Assembly (NCBI RefSeq): GCF_000014865.1
Contig: NC_008576.1
Location: 1 to 64,000 of the forward strand
Direction: 5' to 3'
Length of the DNA stretch: 64,000 nucleotides
DNA from: Magnetococcus marinus MC-1
GTDB lineage: Bacteria > Pseudomonadota > Magnetococcia > Magnetococcales > Magnetococcaceae
Shown: piece by piece, positions 55,601-64,000 of the stretch
Layout of the letters: every line of letters starts with the position of its first letter
How positions within the stretch are numbered: position 1 is the first letter of the stretch
The notes under the pieces: generated by a model
What the model saw: the letters and a program-made list of their open reading frames with translations, nothing else
Databases searched by the model: none
Told to the model about the DNA's origin: nothing
Program-made: the position numbers and the translations under genes

Positions 55601-57696
55601 CCCATGTTTAACGTTTCTCTGCCGAATTTAGGCATGTTTGGCCTGTTGATGTATTTTAACATATTGATTTATATGTACTCACAAATTCAAACATGTTTTG
55701 TAGTGCCATAATAAATTATTATGTCTTGCGCCACCATGGTGCTTTTGGTATCATTCCGAGTATGTATATACGACGCACACAAACCCGCAATACAGCCACA
55801 GGCGAATCTTACTACACGCATCGCCTGGTTCAATCCCTTCGTGTCGGCACGAAGGTCAGGCAGGTGACACTCTTGAATCTTGGCCGTCATTTCGCCATAG
55901 GCCAGAATCACTGGCCCACCTTGTGTTCACGTATCGATCAACTGCTAAGCCCTCAGAAGACACTGATTTCTCTTGATTGTCCTTCGCAAGTGGAGCGGGA
56001 GGCCCAGCGTATTGTCGCGCAATTGTTGACCCGTCAGCCGGAAGCAATCCCGTCTGCCAAGGAGACGGAAACCGGCCTTTCCCCAGAGGATGTGCAAACA
56101 GTATTGGTGGACTCTCTTGAAATGAGCCGCCCCCGGAGTGTGGGGGTGGAGCAGGTGGGACTATGGGCCATGGGTAAGGCAGGGTTTACAGAACTGTTGG
56201 CCGATGTCGGACTAACCGGCCCTCAGCGAGCCGCAGCCATCGGCGCCATTATTGGACGCATGGCCGCACCTGGTTCCGAACGGGCGCTGCATAGATGGCT
56301 CAGCGCCCAAAGCGGCCTAGGGGAGTTGCTTGATGTGGACTTCGAGACCATGAGCCTGATGCAATTTTACCGAGTTTCAGACCTATTGATCAGAAACCGC
56401 GAGGCTATCGAAAACAGATTGTTTTCCAAGATTAACGATCTATTCAACCTGCCGGGCACCGTCACCTTATACGATTTGACCAATACCTATTTTGAGGGAG
56501 AGGCAGAAGGAAACAGCAAAGCTCAGCGGGGGCGCTCAAAGGAGAAGCGTTGCGACTCTCCCCTGTTGACCTTGGGTCTGGTACTCGACGGTAGCGGGTT
56601 TGTGCGCCGTTCGCAGATTTTCCCCGGCAATGTCTCCGAAGGGAGCACCCTGGAAGGGATGCTCAAAGGCTTGAATGCTCCCAATGGTACCTTGGTGGTT
56701 ATGGATCGGGGGGTAGCCACTGAGGCCAATCTTGTCTGGTTACGCGACAAAGGCTATCGTTATCTGGTGGTCAGCCGAGAACGCGAGCGGCAATTCGATT
56801 TCAACGGTGCTGCATGTATCGAAACGGCCGCAAAGGAACAGATCCACATCCAAAAAGTTCTCAGCGACGATGGCCAGGAGGTGAGGCTTTACTGTCATTC
56901 CCAACGCCGTGCGGAAAAGGAAAAGGGGATCTCCCGGCGTTTTGCCGAGCGCTTTGAAGCCGGTCTGACTAAGCTCTCCGAGGGGCTTTCCAAGCCCCGC
57001 ACCACAAAGAATATCGATAAACTTTGGGAGCGCATTGGACGGCTGAAAGAAAAAAATCGTGGTATAGGCCAGCACTACCACATCGAAATCATCCCGGACG
57101 ACAGTGGTTTGCAGGCCCAAGCCATCCATTGGAAACAAAAACCGCTCGATGGCACCTCGCTGACCCACCCTGGGGTCTACTGCCTGCGTAGCAACGAGAC
57201 CGGCTGGGATGAGGAGCGCTTATGGCGCACCTACATCACCCTCACGGATCTGGAATCGGTGTTTCGCTCTCTCAAATCGGAATTGGGCTTGCGTCCACTC
57301 TTCCATCGGAAAGAGGAACGCAGCGATGGTCATCTGTTTATCACCGTGCTGACCTACCAGATCGTACAGATAATACGTCAACAATTGGCGGAAAAAGGTA
57401 TCCACGGTCGCTGGAGCACGCTGCGAGACATCCTCTCCAGCCAGTGCCGGATTACCGCTTCATTTCGACGACCCGATGGACATTCCTTGCAGGTGCGCAA
57501 AGCCACCAGACCTGAGCCTGAACAACAGAAAATCTTCCAGGCGCTTGGAATCCATGCAAACCCAGGCGGGGTGAAAAAGATGGTCGTCTGAGCACATTTT
57601 CCAAAGAATGCACAGTTTGTAGTGCCACTCGAAAAAAATACACATCGTAAGATTCTGTATTTTAAGATCTTCTACAATAGCCTGTTAAACATGGGT
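55601..57696 (+). mobile_element. IS1634-like insertion sequence
   Basis: A 2.1-kb element with one long transposase ORF. Its proposed ends are a 12-base inverted repeat, CCCATGTTTAAC at 55601-55612 and GTTAAACATGGG at 57685-57696, each flanked by TTAA (55597-55600 and 57697-57700), a possible four-base target duplication. The flanking TTAA on the left forms the hemW stop codon. A 12-base direct repeat (TTTGTAGTGCCA) near 55697 and 57617 lies inside both ends. The boundaries are less certain than those of the IS at 18678. Confidence 0.75.
55762..57591 (+). CDS. IS1634-family transposase
   Basis: A 609-residue DDE transposase. Candidate catalytic acids are Asp238 in LYDLTNTYFEG, Asp315 in VVMDRGVAT and Glu498 in DLESVFRSLKSELGLRP, the layout of IS1634-type IS4-superfamily enzymes. 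ATG 55762 (MYIRRTQTRNTATGE) gives the family-like N-terminus; a longer in-frame start exists upstream. The frame is intact, so activity is possible. It lies between hemW and the chemoreceptor in the same orientation. Confidence 0.9.
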   Translation: MYIRRTQTRNTATGESYYTHRLVQSLRVGTKVRQVTLLNLGRHFAIGQNHWPTLCSRIDQLLSPQKTLISLDCPSQVEREAQRIVAQLLTRQPEAIPSAKETETGLSPEDVQTVLVDSLEMSRPRSVGVEQVGLWAMGKAGFTELLADVGLTGPQRAAAIGAIIGRMAAPGSERALHRWLSAQSGLGELLDVDFETMSLMQFYRVSDLLIRNREAIENRLFSKINDLFNLPGTVTLYDLTNTYFEGEAEGNSKAQRGRSKEKRCDSPLLTLGLVLDGSGFVRRSQIFPGNVSEGSTLEGMLKGLNAPNGTLVVMDRGVATEANLVWLRDKGYRYLVVSRERERQFDFNGAACIETAAKEQIHIQKVLSDDGQEVRLYCHSQRRAEKEKGISRRFAERFEAGLTKLSEGLSKPRTTKNIDKLWERIGRLKEKNRGIGQHYHIEIIPDDSGLQAQAIHWKQKPLDGTSLTHPGVYCLRSNETGWDEERLWRTYITLTDLESVFRSLKSELGLRPLFHRKEERSDGHLFITVLTYQIVQIIRQQLAEKGIHGRWSTLRDILSSQCRITASFRRPDGHSLQVRKATRPEPEQQKIFQALGIHANPGGVKKMVV

Positions 57697-57756
57697 TAAC
57701 GAGGGGATTTGGTGTTGGGGTGATTGGGTCCATGGTAGGCAAGCGGGGGTAGTCTT

Positions 57757-59304
57757 ATGTTGCAGCGGTTGAGGGTTCGCTCATTACGGTTCACGGTGTT
57801 GGCCATGGCGGGGTTGGTGGTTGTCGTGGTGGTGGTGTTTGGGTTGTTTGCTGTGGCGCAGTTGGGTACACAGCAAACGATGGAGCGGCAGCAGGGGCTA
57901 AAGGTTTTGGCGGCGGGTCTGCATGGGCAGTTGGAGCGCATTTACACGTTGGAGCGGCTGGGGGCGTATCACCGGGATGAGGCGCAGCTATTGGCCAGGG
58001 AGGCGGTGTTGGCCATGGCTCTTGGTGAGGGGCGTGGTTTATGGCTGATGGATATGAAGCTGCATATGGTGGTGGATAGCAGCAGGCCGACTTGGGTTGG
58101 TAAGGATTTGGGGCGCGTGGTGGATGCGCAGGGCAAGCCTTTTTTTAGGGATTTGGTGGGGGTCGTGCGTGGAGCGGGTGAGGGGGGGGTGGTGTATCGT
58201 TGGGGGGAGGGGGCGCAGGAGCGGCTGGTGTATGTGAAGGGGTTTAAGCCGTGGGGTTGGGTGATTGGGGTTGAGGTGGGGTTGGGGGATATCACGGTGT
58301 GGGGGGGTGGTTCTGGGTTGGTGGTGGGGTTGGGGGTATTGTTGTTGCTCGTGTTGTGGATGATCGGCTCTATGGGGCACCTGTTACGGCGGCAATTGGG
58401 GGGTGAGCCAGAGCATGTGCAGAGGATTTGCAGGGGGGTAGCGAAGGGGGATTGGGGGGCTGTAGGGGGTTATATCGGGGAGAGTCAGGGGTTGGGGGTG
58501 GTGGGGGAATTACAGCGTATGCAGCGGCGGTTGATGGGGGTGATGGCGCGGTTGCAGGGGGGTATTGAGGGGGTTGGGGGGTATGGTGAGCGGTTGGCGC
58601 AGGGGTGTGATGCGTTGATGGGGCGGACAGATGAGCAGGTGAGTACATTGCATGAGACGGTGGCGGCCATGGGGGCGATGACCCACACCATTGCGCAGAA
58701 CAGCCAGCATGCGCAGGGTGCGGAGGGGATTGCGCGGCGGGCCTATGAGGGGGCGCAGTCGGGTGGGGTGGCGGTGCAAGAGGCGGTGGAGGTGATGCAT
58801 CATATTGCGCAGAAGATTGGCATTATTGAGGAGATTGCGCGGCAGACCAATTTATTGGCGTTGAATGCGGCGATTGAGGCGGCGCGGGCGGGGGAGCAGG
58901 GCAAGGGTTTTGCGGTGGTGGCGGCGGAGGTGCGCAAGTTAGCGGAGCGCAGTCAGTTGGCGGCGGCGGAGATTGGCACGCTTTCTGGTCGGACGGTTGG
59001 GGTTGTGGAGCGGGCGGGGGGGTTGATTGCGGCGTTGGTTCCGCAGATTCAGCAGACGGCGGATTTGGTGGCGGAGATTGCGCGTACCAGTGAGGAGCAG
59101 AGTCAGGGGGTTGGGCAGGTTAATGAGGCGGTTCAGCAGATGGAGGGGGGGATTGATCACAATGTTGTGTTGTTGCAGCAGGTTTCTGAAATGGTGACGG
59201 GCTTAATGGGGCAGGTGGAGCAGATGGAGCGGGATTTAGGTGTCAAGCATAGGGGCGGGCGGTTTGGTCCACAGGCGCTGGGGTGTAAACCATACCTCCC
59301 CTAA
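57757..59304 (+). CDS. Methyl-accepting chemotaxis protein
   Basis: A 515-residue chemoreceptor. One membrane helix near 12-37 and a second near 185-208 bracket a periplasmic sensor of about 145 residues with Cache-like features ([21 protein letters not shown]). A HAMP-like linker follows, and then the signalling domain with the family tip [42 protein letters not shown] near 365-405. It has no CheB/CheR-binding pentapeptide at its end. The coding strand is extremely G-rich, much more than its neighbours. The ligand is unknown. Confidence 0.95.
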   Translation: MLQRLRVRSLRFTVLAMAGLVVVVVVVFGLFAVAQLGTQQTMERQQGLKVLAAGLHGQLERIYTLERLGAYHRDEAQLLAREAVLAMALGEGRGLWLMDMKLHMVVDSSRPTWVGKDLGRVVDAQGKPFFRDLVGVVRGAGEGGVVYRWGEGAQERLVYVKGFKPWGWVIGVEVGLGDITVWGGGSGLVVGLGVLLLLVLWMIGSMGHLLRRQLGGEPEHVQRICRGVAKGDWGAVGGYIGESQGLGVVGELQRMQRRLMGVMARLQGGIEGVGGYGERLAQGCDALMGRTDEQVSTLHETVAAMGAMTHTIAQNSQHAQGAEGIARRAYEGAQSGGVAVQEAVEVMHHIAQKIGIIEEIARQTNLLALNAAIEAARAGEQGKGFAVVAAEVRKLAERSQLAAAEIGTLSGRTVGVVERAGGLIAALVPQIQQTADLVAEIARTSEEQSQGVGQVNEAVQQMEGGIDHNVVLLQQVSEMVTGLMGQVEQMERDLGVKHRGGRFGPQALGCKPYLP

Positions 59305-59520
59305 CGGCTAGGCCGAACCCCCGCTGGGGCGAGCCTAATAGCCAAAAAGTTAACAGACCAAAAGCAAAACCCTGGGGGGGAGAGAGAACTTCTCCCTGCA
59401 ATCCGCTCTCTAACCCTTGTTCCAAAATAGAGCCCAAAAAAGTAGGGTGTCGTTTAAAACAAAAGATTCCACCCCCCCCCTTTTTTTTAGCCATCGCACC
59501 AACCAATACGGGGTTACACC

Positions 59521-60642
59521 ATGATCGTCGGCGTCGTCAAAGAGATCCGTAACCAAGAAAACCGGGTTGCCCTCACCCCAGATGGGGTAGAAACCCTCAT
59601 CCAACACGGACATGCCGTGTGGGTAGAGCAACAGGCCGGGCTAGGCAGCGGCTTTGCCGATCACCACTATACGGAGCGAGGCGCTCAACTCTGCCCAACC
59701 GCAGCACAGGTCTGGCAATCGGCCCAGCTTATGCTCAAAGTCAAAGAGCCACAAATCCAAGAGTACCCCCTGTTGCAACCCGAACAGATGCTGTTTACCT
59801 ATTTTCACTTTGCCGCGTCCCAGTCACTCACGCAGGCCGTGATAGACGCAAAATGTGTGGCCATTGCCTATGAAACCGTTGAAAATAGGGCAGGTCACTT
59901 GCCGCTGCTCACCCCCATGAGCGAGGTGGCTGGACGCATGGCCATCCAAGAAAGCGCGAAATATCTGGAACGCGCCCAAGGCGGACGCGGGATTTTACTC
60001 GGTGGCGTGCCAGGGGTTGCCCCCGCTACCGTGGTGGTGATTGGCGCCGGTGTGGTGGGAACCGAAGCGGCACGCATGGCCGCCGGCCTCGGTGCCCACG
60101 TCAAAGTGCTGGACATTAATCTGGAACGGCTACGCGCCATCGCCGATATGCTGCCCGCCAATGTCACCACCCTAGCCGCTACCCCTGGGACCATAAGAGA
60201 AGCCCTGCAAACCGCAGATGTGGTGGTGGGGGCCGTGCTGCTCAAAGGGGCGCGCGCCCCTAAATTAATCAGCCGAGCGTTGCTCAAACAGATGCAACCA
60301 GGCGCGGTCATCGTGGATACCGCCATTGACCAAGGGGGGATTTTTGAAACCTCACGAGCAACGACACACGAAAATCCGGTTTTTATCGAAGAGGGGATTA
60401 TCCACTACTGCGTCACCAATATGCCCGGTGCCGTGCCCATCACCGCCACCCGCGCCCTCACCAATGCAACCCTGCCCTACGTGGTGAAGCTGGCGGATAT
60501 GGGTTGGCAGGCCGCCTGTCGTGACGATGCGGGTTTGGCGATGGGGCTCAACATTGTGCAAGGTCAGGTGGTGTGCCAAGCCGTGGCGCAGACCTTTAAC
60601 CTGCCCCATACCCCACGGGCAACACAGCTGGGTGTCGCTTAA
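59521..60642 (+). CDS. ald: Alanine dehydrogenase
   Basis: NAD-dependent interconversion of L-alanine and pyruvate plus ammonium. The 373 residues begin [23 protein letters not shown], then MLKVKEPQ (substrate Lys) near 77, FTYFHFAAS with the catalytic His near 96, the Rossmann [17 protein letters not shown] near 171 and the conserved [24 protein letters not shown] near 300. The + strand is C-rich from the start of this gene, opposite to the G-rich chemoreceptor just before it. Confidence 0.96.
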   Translation: MIVGVVKEIRNQENRVALTPDGVETLIQHGHAVWVEQQAGLGSGFADHHYTERGAQLCPTAAQVWQSAQLMLKVKEPQIQEYPLLQPEQMLFTYFHFAASQSLTQAVIDAKCVAIAYETVENRAGHLPLLTPMSEVAGRMAIQESAKYLERAQGGRGILLGGVPGVAPATVVVIGAGVVGTEAARMAAGLGAHVKVLDINLERLRAIADMLPANVTTLAATPGTIREALQTADVVVGAVLLKGARAPKLISRALLKQMQPGAVIVDTAIDQGGIFETSRATTHENPVFIEEGIIHYCVTNMPGAVPITATRALTNATLPYVVKLADMGWQAACRDDAGLAMGLNIVQGQVVCQAVAQTFNLPHTPRATQLGVA

Positions 60643-60704
60643 CGGGAAGGTGGCTGGACCATGCCTCCAGGCAAGGCCTGCTGTTTAACCGTAGGCGGAG
60701 CGGT

Positions 60705-62090
60705 TTACTCCTGCTCCTTCTCCTCTTTAACCGCCTTGATCTCAAGGTCGATGCGGCGGCGTAGAGGATCCTGTTCAGAGAGTAGCTTGAGGGCCTGTTT
60801 GTAGTGCCAAAGCGCGCGTTTTGTGTCGAGCCTGCGATGCTCATAACGGGCCAGGGCAATATGGCTCATGCTCAAGTTACCCCGTTTACCCTCAATCACC
60901 CCCAGCAGATAAAGAGGGTCCAATAGCTCAATGGGTTTGCTGGTTAGGCGATAAAGGATGTTGGCCGCTTCGTCTAACTGGCCTACCTCATGCAGCGCAA
61001 CGGCCAGACGATAGTGCATGTCCGGATAGGCCTCAGCACCGGCAACCGCCTGACGCAAAAGGGGAATGGCCTGCTCTGGGCGTCCCCAATCCAAGAGGGC
61101 AAGCCCCAACTCGCGGAGCAAATAGGGATCGTTAGGCTGTTCCTTGAGCAGTTGACGCAACGCCTGCTCAGCCTTGCCCAACTGCCCTGCGTAACGCATC
61201 GCCAAGGCACTGCCGTAACGCGCGGCAAAGTGCTCTGAGCTGCCCGGTAGCAACCGCCTAAGTTTCAACTGTTGTTGATGCAAAAAGGCCCGTGGGTCGT
61301 CGCTGGCGGCAGCCTCCAACTTGGCCTGTACACGCTGCAATCGCTGCTGCCACTCGGGGTGCTCTTGAATGGGAAATGGGCCCATCTGGTTCTGGAGACG
61401 GTCGATCAGATCCTGTCCCGCCTGTAGACGCTCCAACCCCAAAGGGTGGGTACTCAAATAGGCTGGAGGAACAGGATTCATGCGCTGGAGCTGGTAGAGG
61501 GTTTTAAAGAAACGTGATACCCCATTGGGGTCCAGCGATGAAGCCACCATATACTCCACGGCCAAACGGTCGGCCTGCTGCTCCTTAACGCGGGTGGAGT
61601 CCAGCATCCCTTGGCGGGCGGCGGCACTGCCCCCCATAATTAAAGCGCTGGCTCCTTCGCCACTGCCCGCCATACCCGCGGCAATGCCCAGCGCGGCCCC
61701 TACCACCTGTTTGGCTAAGGCGGTGCGGGCGTCCGCTTTCATTTTTATGTGGTGCCCAGCTTTAAGGTGGCCTAATTCGTGGGCCATCACCCCAGCAATT
61801 TCATCGTAGTGCTTGGCCTTTAAAAGCAGGCCGCTGTGAAACACCACATAATGGTTGGGTAGGGCAAAGGCGTTGATGTTGTTATCCAGAATAACAAAAA
61901 ATTTGACGCGCGTGGCGTTCAGGCCCGCCGCCTCGACCAAGGGCTTGCCCATGGCATCCATGAGCGCCATCACTTCAGGGTCCGTAATCAGGCTTATACT
62001 TTTCTCGGCATGCGCAGAATAGGGCAATACAAGCGCATTTAAGAGCATAAATAAGCCCAATAGAGGGTGGTTAAGCAGGTGTTTGAACAT
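60705..62090 (-). CDS. M48 metalloprotease with TPR domain (BepA-like)
   Basis: A 461-residue periplasmic zinc protease and chaperone resembling BepA/YfgC, which helps outer-membrane protein assembly. Signal peptide LLGLFMLLNALVLPYSAHA is cleaved near residue 28. The zinc motif HELGH is at residues 104-108 (MAHELGHLKAGHH), and the third ligand Glu is likely in EQQADRLAVEYM. The C-terminal half consists of TPR-like helices (DPYLLRELGLALLDWGRPEQAIPLL and following). ATG 62090 begins the signal peptide; longer in-frame starts are unlikely. It converges on ald. Confidence 0.9.
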   Translation of the reverse strand: MFKHLLNHPLLGLFMLLNALVLPYSAHAEKSISLITDPEVMALMDAMGKPLVEAAGLNATRVKFFVILDNNINAFALPNHYVVFHSGLLLKAKHYDEIAGVMAHELGHLKAGHHIKMKADARTALAKQVVGAALGIAAGMAGSGEGASALIMGGSAAARQGMLDSTRVKEQQADRLAVEYMVASSLDPNGVSRFFKTLYQLQRMNPVPPAYLSTHPLGLERLQAGQDLIDRLQNQMGPFPIQEHPEWQQRLQRVQAKLEAAASDDPRAFLHQQQLKLRRLLPGSSEHFAARYGSALAMRYAGQLGKAEQALRQLLKEQPNDPYLLRELGLALLDWGRPEQAIPLLRQAVAGAEAYPDMHYRLAVALHEVGQLDEAANILYRLTSKPIELLDPLYLLGVIEGKRGNLSMSHIALARYEHRRLDTKRALWHYKQALKLLSEQDPLRRRIDLEIKAVKEEKEQE

Positions 62091-62250
62091 AGAGGTCCAA
62101 TCCGGCGAGCTTTTTGCTTGGTTTCTTTCCTTAGAGGTGGTGGCGTCCCATGCAGCGCGGGTGGTCACCTCTTGGTAGCGTCGCTAAGTGTACTCTGCTT
62201 TGGCTTCGCTCCCAACGGGTGATGCGTGAAAAAGAGGGTAAAGGTGTGGT

Positions 62251-62706
62251 GTGGCGGTTAACCGTTTTAGCAGATTGGTGGAGCTCCGTCGGCTGCGCGA
62301 AGAGGCGCAAGGGGGAGAGTACGCCAAAGTTCTGGCAGATCTCAACGCCCTGCAACAGCAGGTTGTGGATCTGGACCAAGAGACCGAACAGGCCCGTGTG
62401 GATGCCCTTGAGATGGTCGGGAATGCCGCAAGCATTCTATCGGGGGAGATGCTTACCGGCTTTTTTGAGGGGCAAAAGATACGGCGTAAACGGCTTTTAA
62501 CACAAATAAGCCGTACCAAACCGGTGGTAGAGGCCGCTAAACAGCGCTGGTTAGAGGCCCGTAAAGGTCTGCGACAGGCTGAAATATTAGAAGAAAAAAC
62601 CAGCCAACAGCTGCAAAAAGAGGCGCTGAAGGTGGAGAATCGAATGCTGGATATGGCCGGGGTGGTGCGTCACATTCGGCAGCGCGACAAGGAGAACATG
62701 CTGTGA
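62251..62706 (+). CDS. fliJ: Flagellar export chaperone FliJ
   Basis: FliJ couples the FliI ATPase to the FlhA export gate. The 151-residue product is a nearly continuous coiled coil starting MAVNRFSRLVELRRLREEAQGGEYAK, as in FliJ. The start is GTG with an AAAGG stretch upstream. It is followed by a MotE-like gene whose ATG lies on its stop, and then by flagellin. fliI is not adjacent. Confidence 0.85.
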   Translation: MAVNRFSRLVELRRLREEAQGGEYAKVLADLNALQQQVVDLDQETEQARVDALEMVGNAASILSGEMLTGFFEGQKIRRKRLLTQISRTKPVVEAAKQRWLEARKGLRQAEILEEKTSQQLQKEALKVENRMLDMAGVVRHIRQRDKENML

Positions 62707-63218
62707 TGAATGGGATGAAAAAAATCGTGGCGGTGGCCGTTCTGGCCATGGCATTCATGATACAACCGGTGGGGGCTGCGCAAGATCAAAACGGCTCCCC
62801 TCGTGATCCGGTGGATCTGCTCAAAACATTGGAGATTCGCCAGAATGAGCTAGAGACCCGGGCCAAGGTGCTTGATCTGAAAGAGCAAGAGCTCAAGCGT
62901 ATGGGGGAAGAGGTGGAACGCCGTCTCAAGGCCCTTACCGCTCTGCGTGAGCAGGTACGTCAAGATATTCTGGAAGAGAAGCAGATTGACAGCAATAATA
63001 TTGCCCGCTTGGCACGTATCTACAGCTCTATGAAACCCAAAGTGGCGGCGGGTCAATTAAAGGATCTGGAGCGTGAGACGGCGGTTAAAGTGCTCAAGGT
63101 GCTCAAAGAGAAGGTGGCCGCGAAAATTTTTGACAAAATGGACCCCCAGGATGCGCTGCCCCTGGCAGATGCCATTGGCATGAGCTTACAAAAACGGCGT
63201 ATGTTGCGCGTGCAGTGA
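62706..63218 (+). CDS. MotE-like flagellar periplasmic protein
   Basis: A 170-residue protein with a Sec signal (KKIVAVAVLAMAFMIQPVGAA) and a long coiled coil (about 45-100). The C-terminal segment IARLARIYSSMKPKVAAGQLKDL...AAKIFDKMDPQDALPLADAI resembles the MgtE N-terminal-like domain of MotE, a chaperone for the motility protein MotC in alphaproteobacteria. The ATG overlaps the fliJ stop by one base (TGATG). motC is not in view, so the exact partner is uncertain. Confidence 0.8.
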   Translation: MNGMKKIVAVAVLAMAFMIQPVGAAQDQNGSPRDPVDLLKTLEIRQNELETRAKVLDLKEQELKRMGEEVERRLKALTALREQVRQDILEEKQIDSNNIARLARIYSSMKPKVAAGQLKDLERETAVKVLKVLKEKVAAKIFDKMDPQDALPLADAIGMSLQKRRMLRVQ

Positions 63219-63248
63219 GCGCATAGCTTACCTGAAATGAGCCGGTTG

Positions 63249-63288
63249 TATAGAAAAAAACACGCCAAACAGCGTGTTTTTTTCTATA
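63249..63288. terminator. Strong terminator after the MotE-like gene
   Basis: A perfect 17-base inverted repeat, TATAGAAAAAAACACGC and its complement, with a six-base loop. The T-run on one side and A-run on the other allow bidirectional termination. Confidence 0.88.
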
Positions 63289-63510
63289 TATATCAATATC
63301 ATGCAATTTAAATGCAGAAATCTTTAAAAAAGGGTTAAAGGGTTGCCGTGGATGGTCGATAAACTCTTTTACGCAGGGCAATTGGGCTTTGCACAATAAA
63401 AAAAACAAGCAGGGCAAAAAAAGCTTAAAGATTCCATGAGAGGTGTCGATAAGCATGTTAACGGCCACAAGAGCCGTAACCATGAAGGGTTGTACCTAAG
63501 GGAAAAAATG

Positions 63511-63527
63511 TGGGCAAGATGCCTGCA
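63511..63527 (+). promoter_or_regulatory. Sigma-54-like promoter, copy 1
   Basis: TGGGCAAGATGCCTGCA carries GG (63513-63514) and GC (63525-63526) ten bases apart, the -24/-12 spacing of RpoN promoters, and matches TGGCACGN4TTGCA at most positions. A start near 63537 would serve flagellin. Confidence 0.6.
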
Positions 63528-63543
63528 TTAAAAAAAAACGATG

Positions 63544-63560
63544 TGGGCAAGATGCCTGCA
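63544..63560 (+). promoter_or_regulatory. Sigma-54-like promoter, copy 2
   Basis: Same 17 bases as copy 1, with GG at 63546-63547 and GC at 63558-63559. Being nearer to flagellin it would give a leader of roughly 115 bases. Confidence 0.6.
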
Positions 63561-63687
63561 TCAAAAAAATCGTACATGAACTGTATGTTAGGGTTAGGGT
63601 TGGCCCTGTAAAACGATCAACCCACCTCCAGCCAAGGACGGACAACACGAAGACCATACTGGATCTTTGTATGTTGGAGGTTTGACC

Positions 63688-64000
63688 ATGCCACTGTACA
63701 TTAATACAAACGTCGCTTCGCTCAATGCGCAGCGCAAATTAACCAAGTCTTCTGACGATCTTTCCACCACTTTCGCACGGCTCTCTTCCGGGTTGCGGAT
63801 TAACTCCGCACGGGACGACGCAGCTGGTCTGGCCATCACTAATCGGATGACGTCCCAGATTCGCGGACTCAACCAGGCTGTTCGCAACGCCAACGACGGT
63901 ATCTCCGTTGCGCAGGTTGCCGAAGGGGCCCTGGATGAAACCACCAATGCTTTGCAGCGTATTCGTGAGCTGGCTGTACAGTCGGCTAACGCCATCTACA
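63688..64000 (+). CDS. fliC: Flagellin, 5' part (runs off the window)
   Basis: The first 104 codons of a flagellin. The D0/D1 N-terminus is typical: [22 protein letters not shown], then [21 protein letters not shown] near 30-50 and [23 protein letters not shown] near 63-85. ATG 63688 has GGAGG eight bases upstream. The C-terminal part lies beyond the window, so the gene number and length cannot be judged. The region upstream has duplicated sigma-54-like promoters. Confidence 0.95.
   Translation, partial: MPLYINTNVASLNAQRKLTKSSDDLSTTFARLSSGLRINSARDDAAGLAITNRMTSQIRGLNQAVRNANDGISVAQVAEGALDETTNALQRIRELAVQSANAIY

Larger units (their letters stand above)
63508..63573 (+). repeat. Tandem duplication of a 33-base unit
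   Basis: Two copies, 63508-63540 and 63541-63573, starting ATGTGGGCAAGATGCCTGCAT and ending in an A-run. They differ only in the last third. Each copy contains one sigma-54-like site. Confidence 0.9.
63219..63687. other. Regulatory region before flagellin
   Basis: About 470 bases without an ORF. It contains the terminator of fliJ-motE (63249-63288), an AT-rich stretch (63290-63500), a 33-base tandem duplication with two sigma-54-like promoters (63508-63573), and a GC-mixed leader that includes GTTAGGGTTAGGG near 63588. The flagellin ribosome-binding site GGAGG closes it. Confidence 0.55.

Noticed and set aside
63508-63573. Two-copy repeat as a CRISPR array
   Set aside because: The copies are adjacent without unique spacers and carry promoter motifs.
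63588-63604. Telomere-like TTAGGG repeats before flagellin
   Set aside because: Only two imperfect copies within a leader; no sign of a chromosome end.

Overview
The window is a gene-dense bacterial chromosome segment of moderately high GC that begins just upstream of dnaA. The organism looks like a flagellated, sulfur-metabolising Gram-negative proteobacterium. It has Sec/lipoprotein signals, a flagellar export apparatus and flagellin, DsrC-DsrMK-type redox proteins, an HslV with a short alphaproteobacterial-type leader, and an alphaproteobacterial hemE-linked origin layout. My best guess, from gene order and style rather than any search, is a Magnetococcus-like (magnetotactic coccus) lineage. 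No magnetosome genes are present, so this is inference.

Layout. 0.2-8.4 kb: dnaA-dnaN-recF, then a two-gene module resembling the Septu anti-phage system (PtuA-like ATPase and PtuB-like HNH nuclease), translationally coupled to recF and running directly into gyrB. 8.5-12.7 kb: two coiled-coil envelope proteins and fliQ-fliR-flhB. 12.8-16.0 kb: recX-alaS. 16.2-20.9 kb: thiD and an hslV-hslU operon split by an IS4-like element. 20.9-25.5 kb: small ORF, bpt, coaE, prepilin peptidase, aroE and a Nif3-like gene. 25.5-31.9 kb: unknown gene, probable oriC, hemE-hemN-hemG-dnaQ. 32-33.3 kb: dihaem cytochrome c and a pilin-like protein. 33.4-39.9 kb: biotin cluster bioF-bioH-bioC-bioB-lipoprotein-bioD-bioA. 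39.9-45.0 kb (minus strand): TPR protein, small membrane protein, panC-panB-folK and an M15 peptidase. 45.4-49.7 kb: M14 peptidase-dapC-dapD-dapE. 49.8-53.5 kb: thioredoxin-like ferredoxin, dsrC and dsrM/dsrK-like genes. 53.5-55.6 kb: rph and hemW, with an IS1634-like element inserted exactly at the hemW stop codon. 57.7-62.1 kb: chemoreceptor, alanine dehydrogenase and an M48 metalloprotease. 62.2 kb to the end: fliJ, a MotE-like gene, tandem sigma-54-like promoters and a flagellin truncated by the window edge.

Working together: the 0-27 kb part holds replication initiation and sliding-clamp genes with a candidate origin near hemE, about 26 kb from dnaA. Haem, biotin, pantothenate/folate and diaminopimelate clusters are nearly complete local pathways. 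The most unusual points are the defence-like pair inside the recF-gyrB operon, several DnaA-box-bearing intergenic regions between 16 and 27 kb, the IS that separates hslU from its native ribosome-binding site while offering a possible replacement promoter, a folK with no ATG/GTG/TTG for its conserved N-terminus, and duplicated sigma-54-like promoters before flagellin. No tRNA, rRNA or CRISPR array was recognised.
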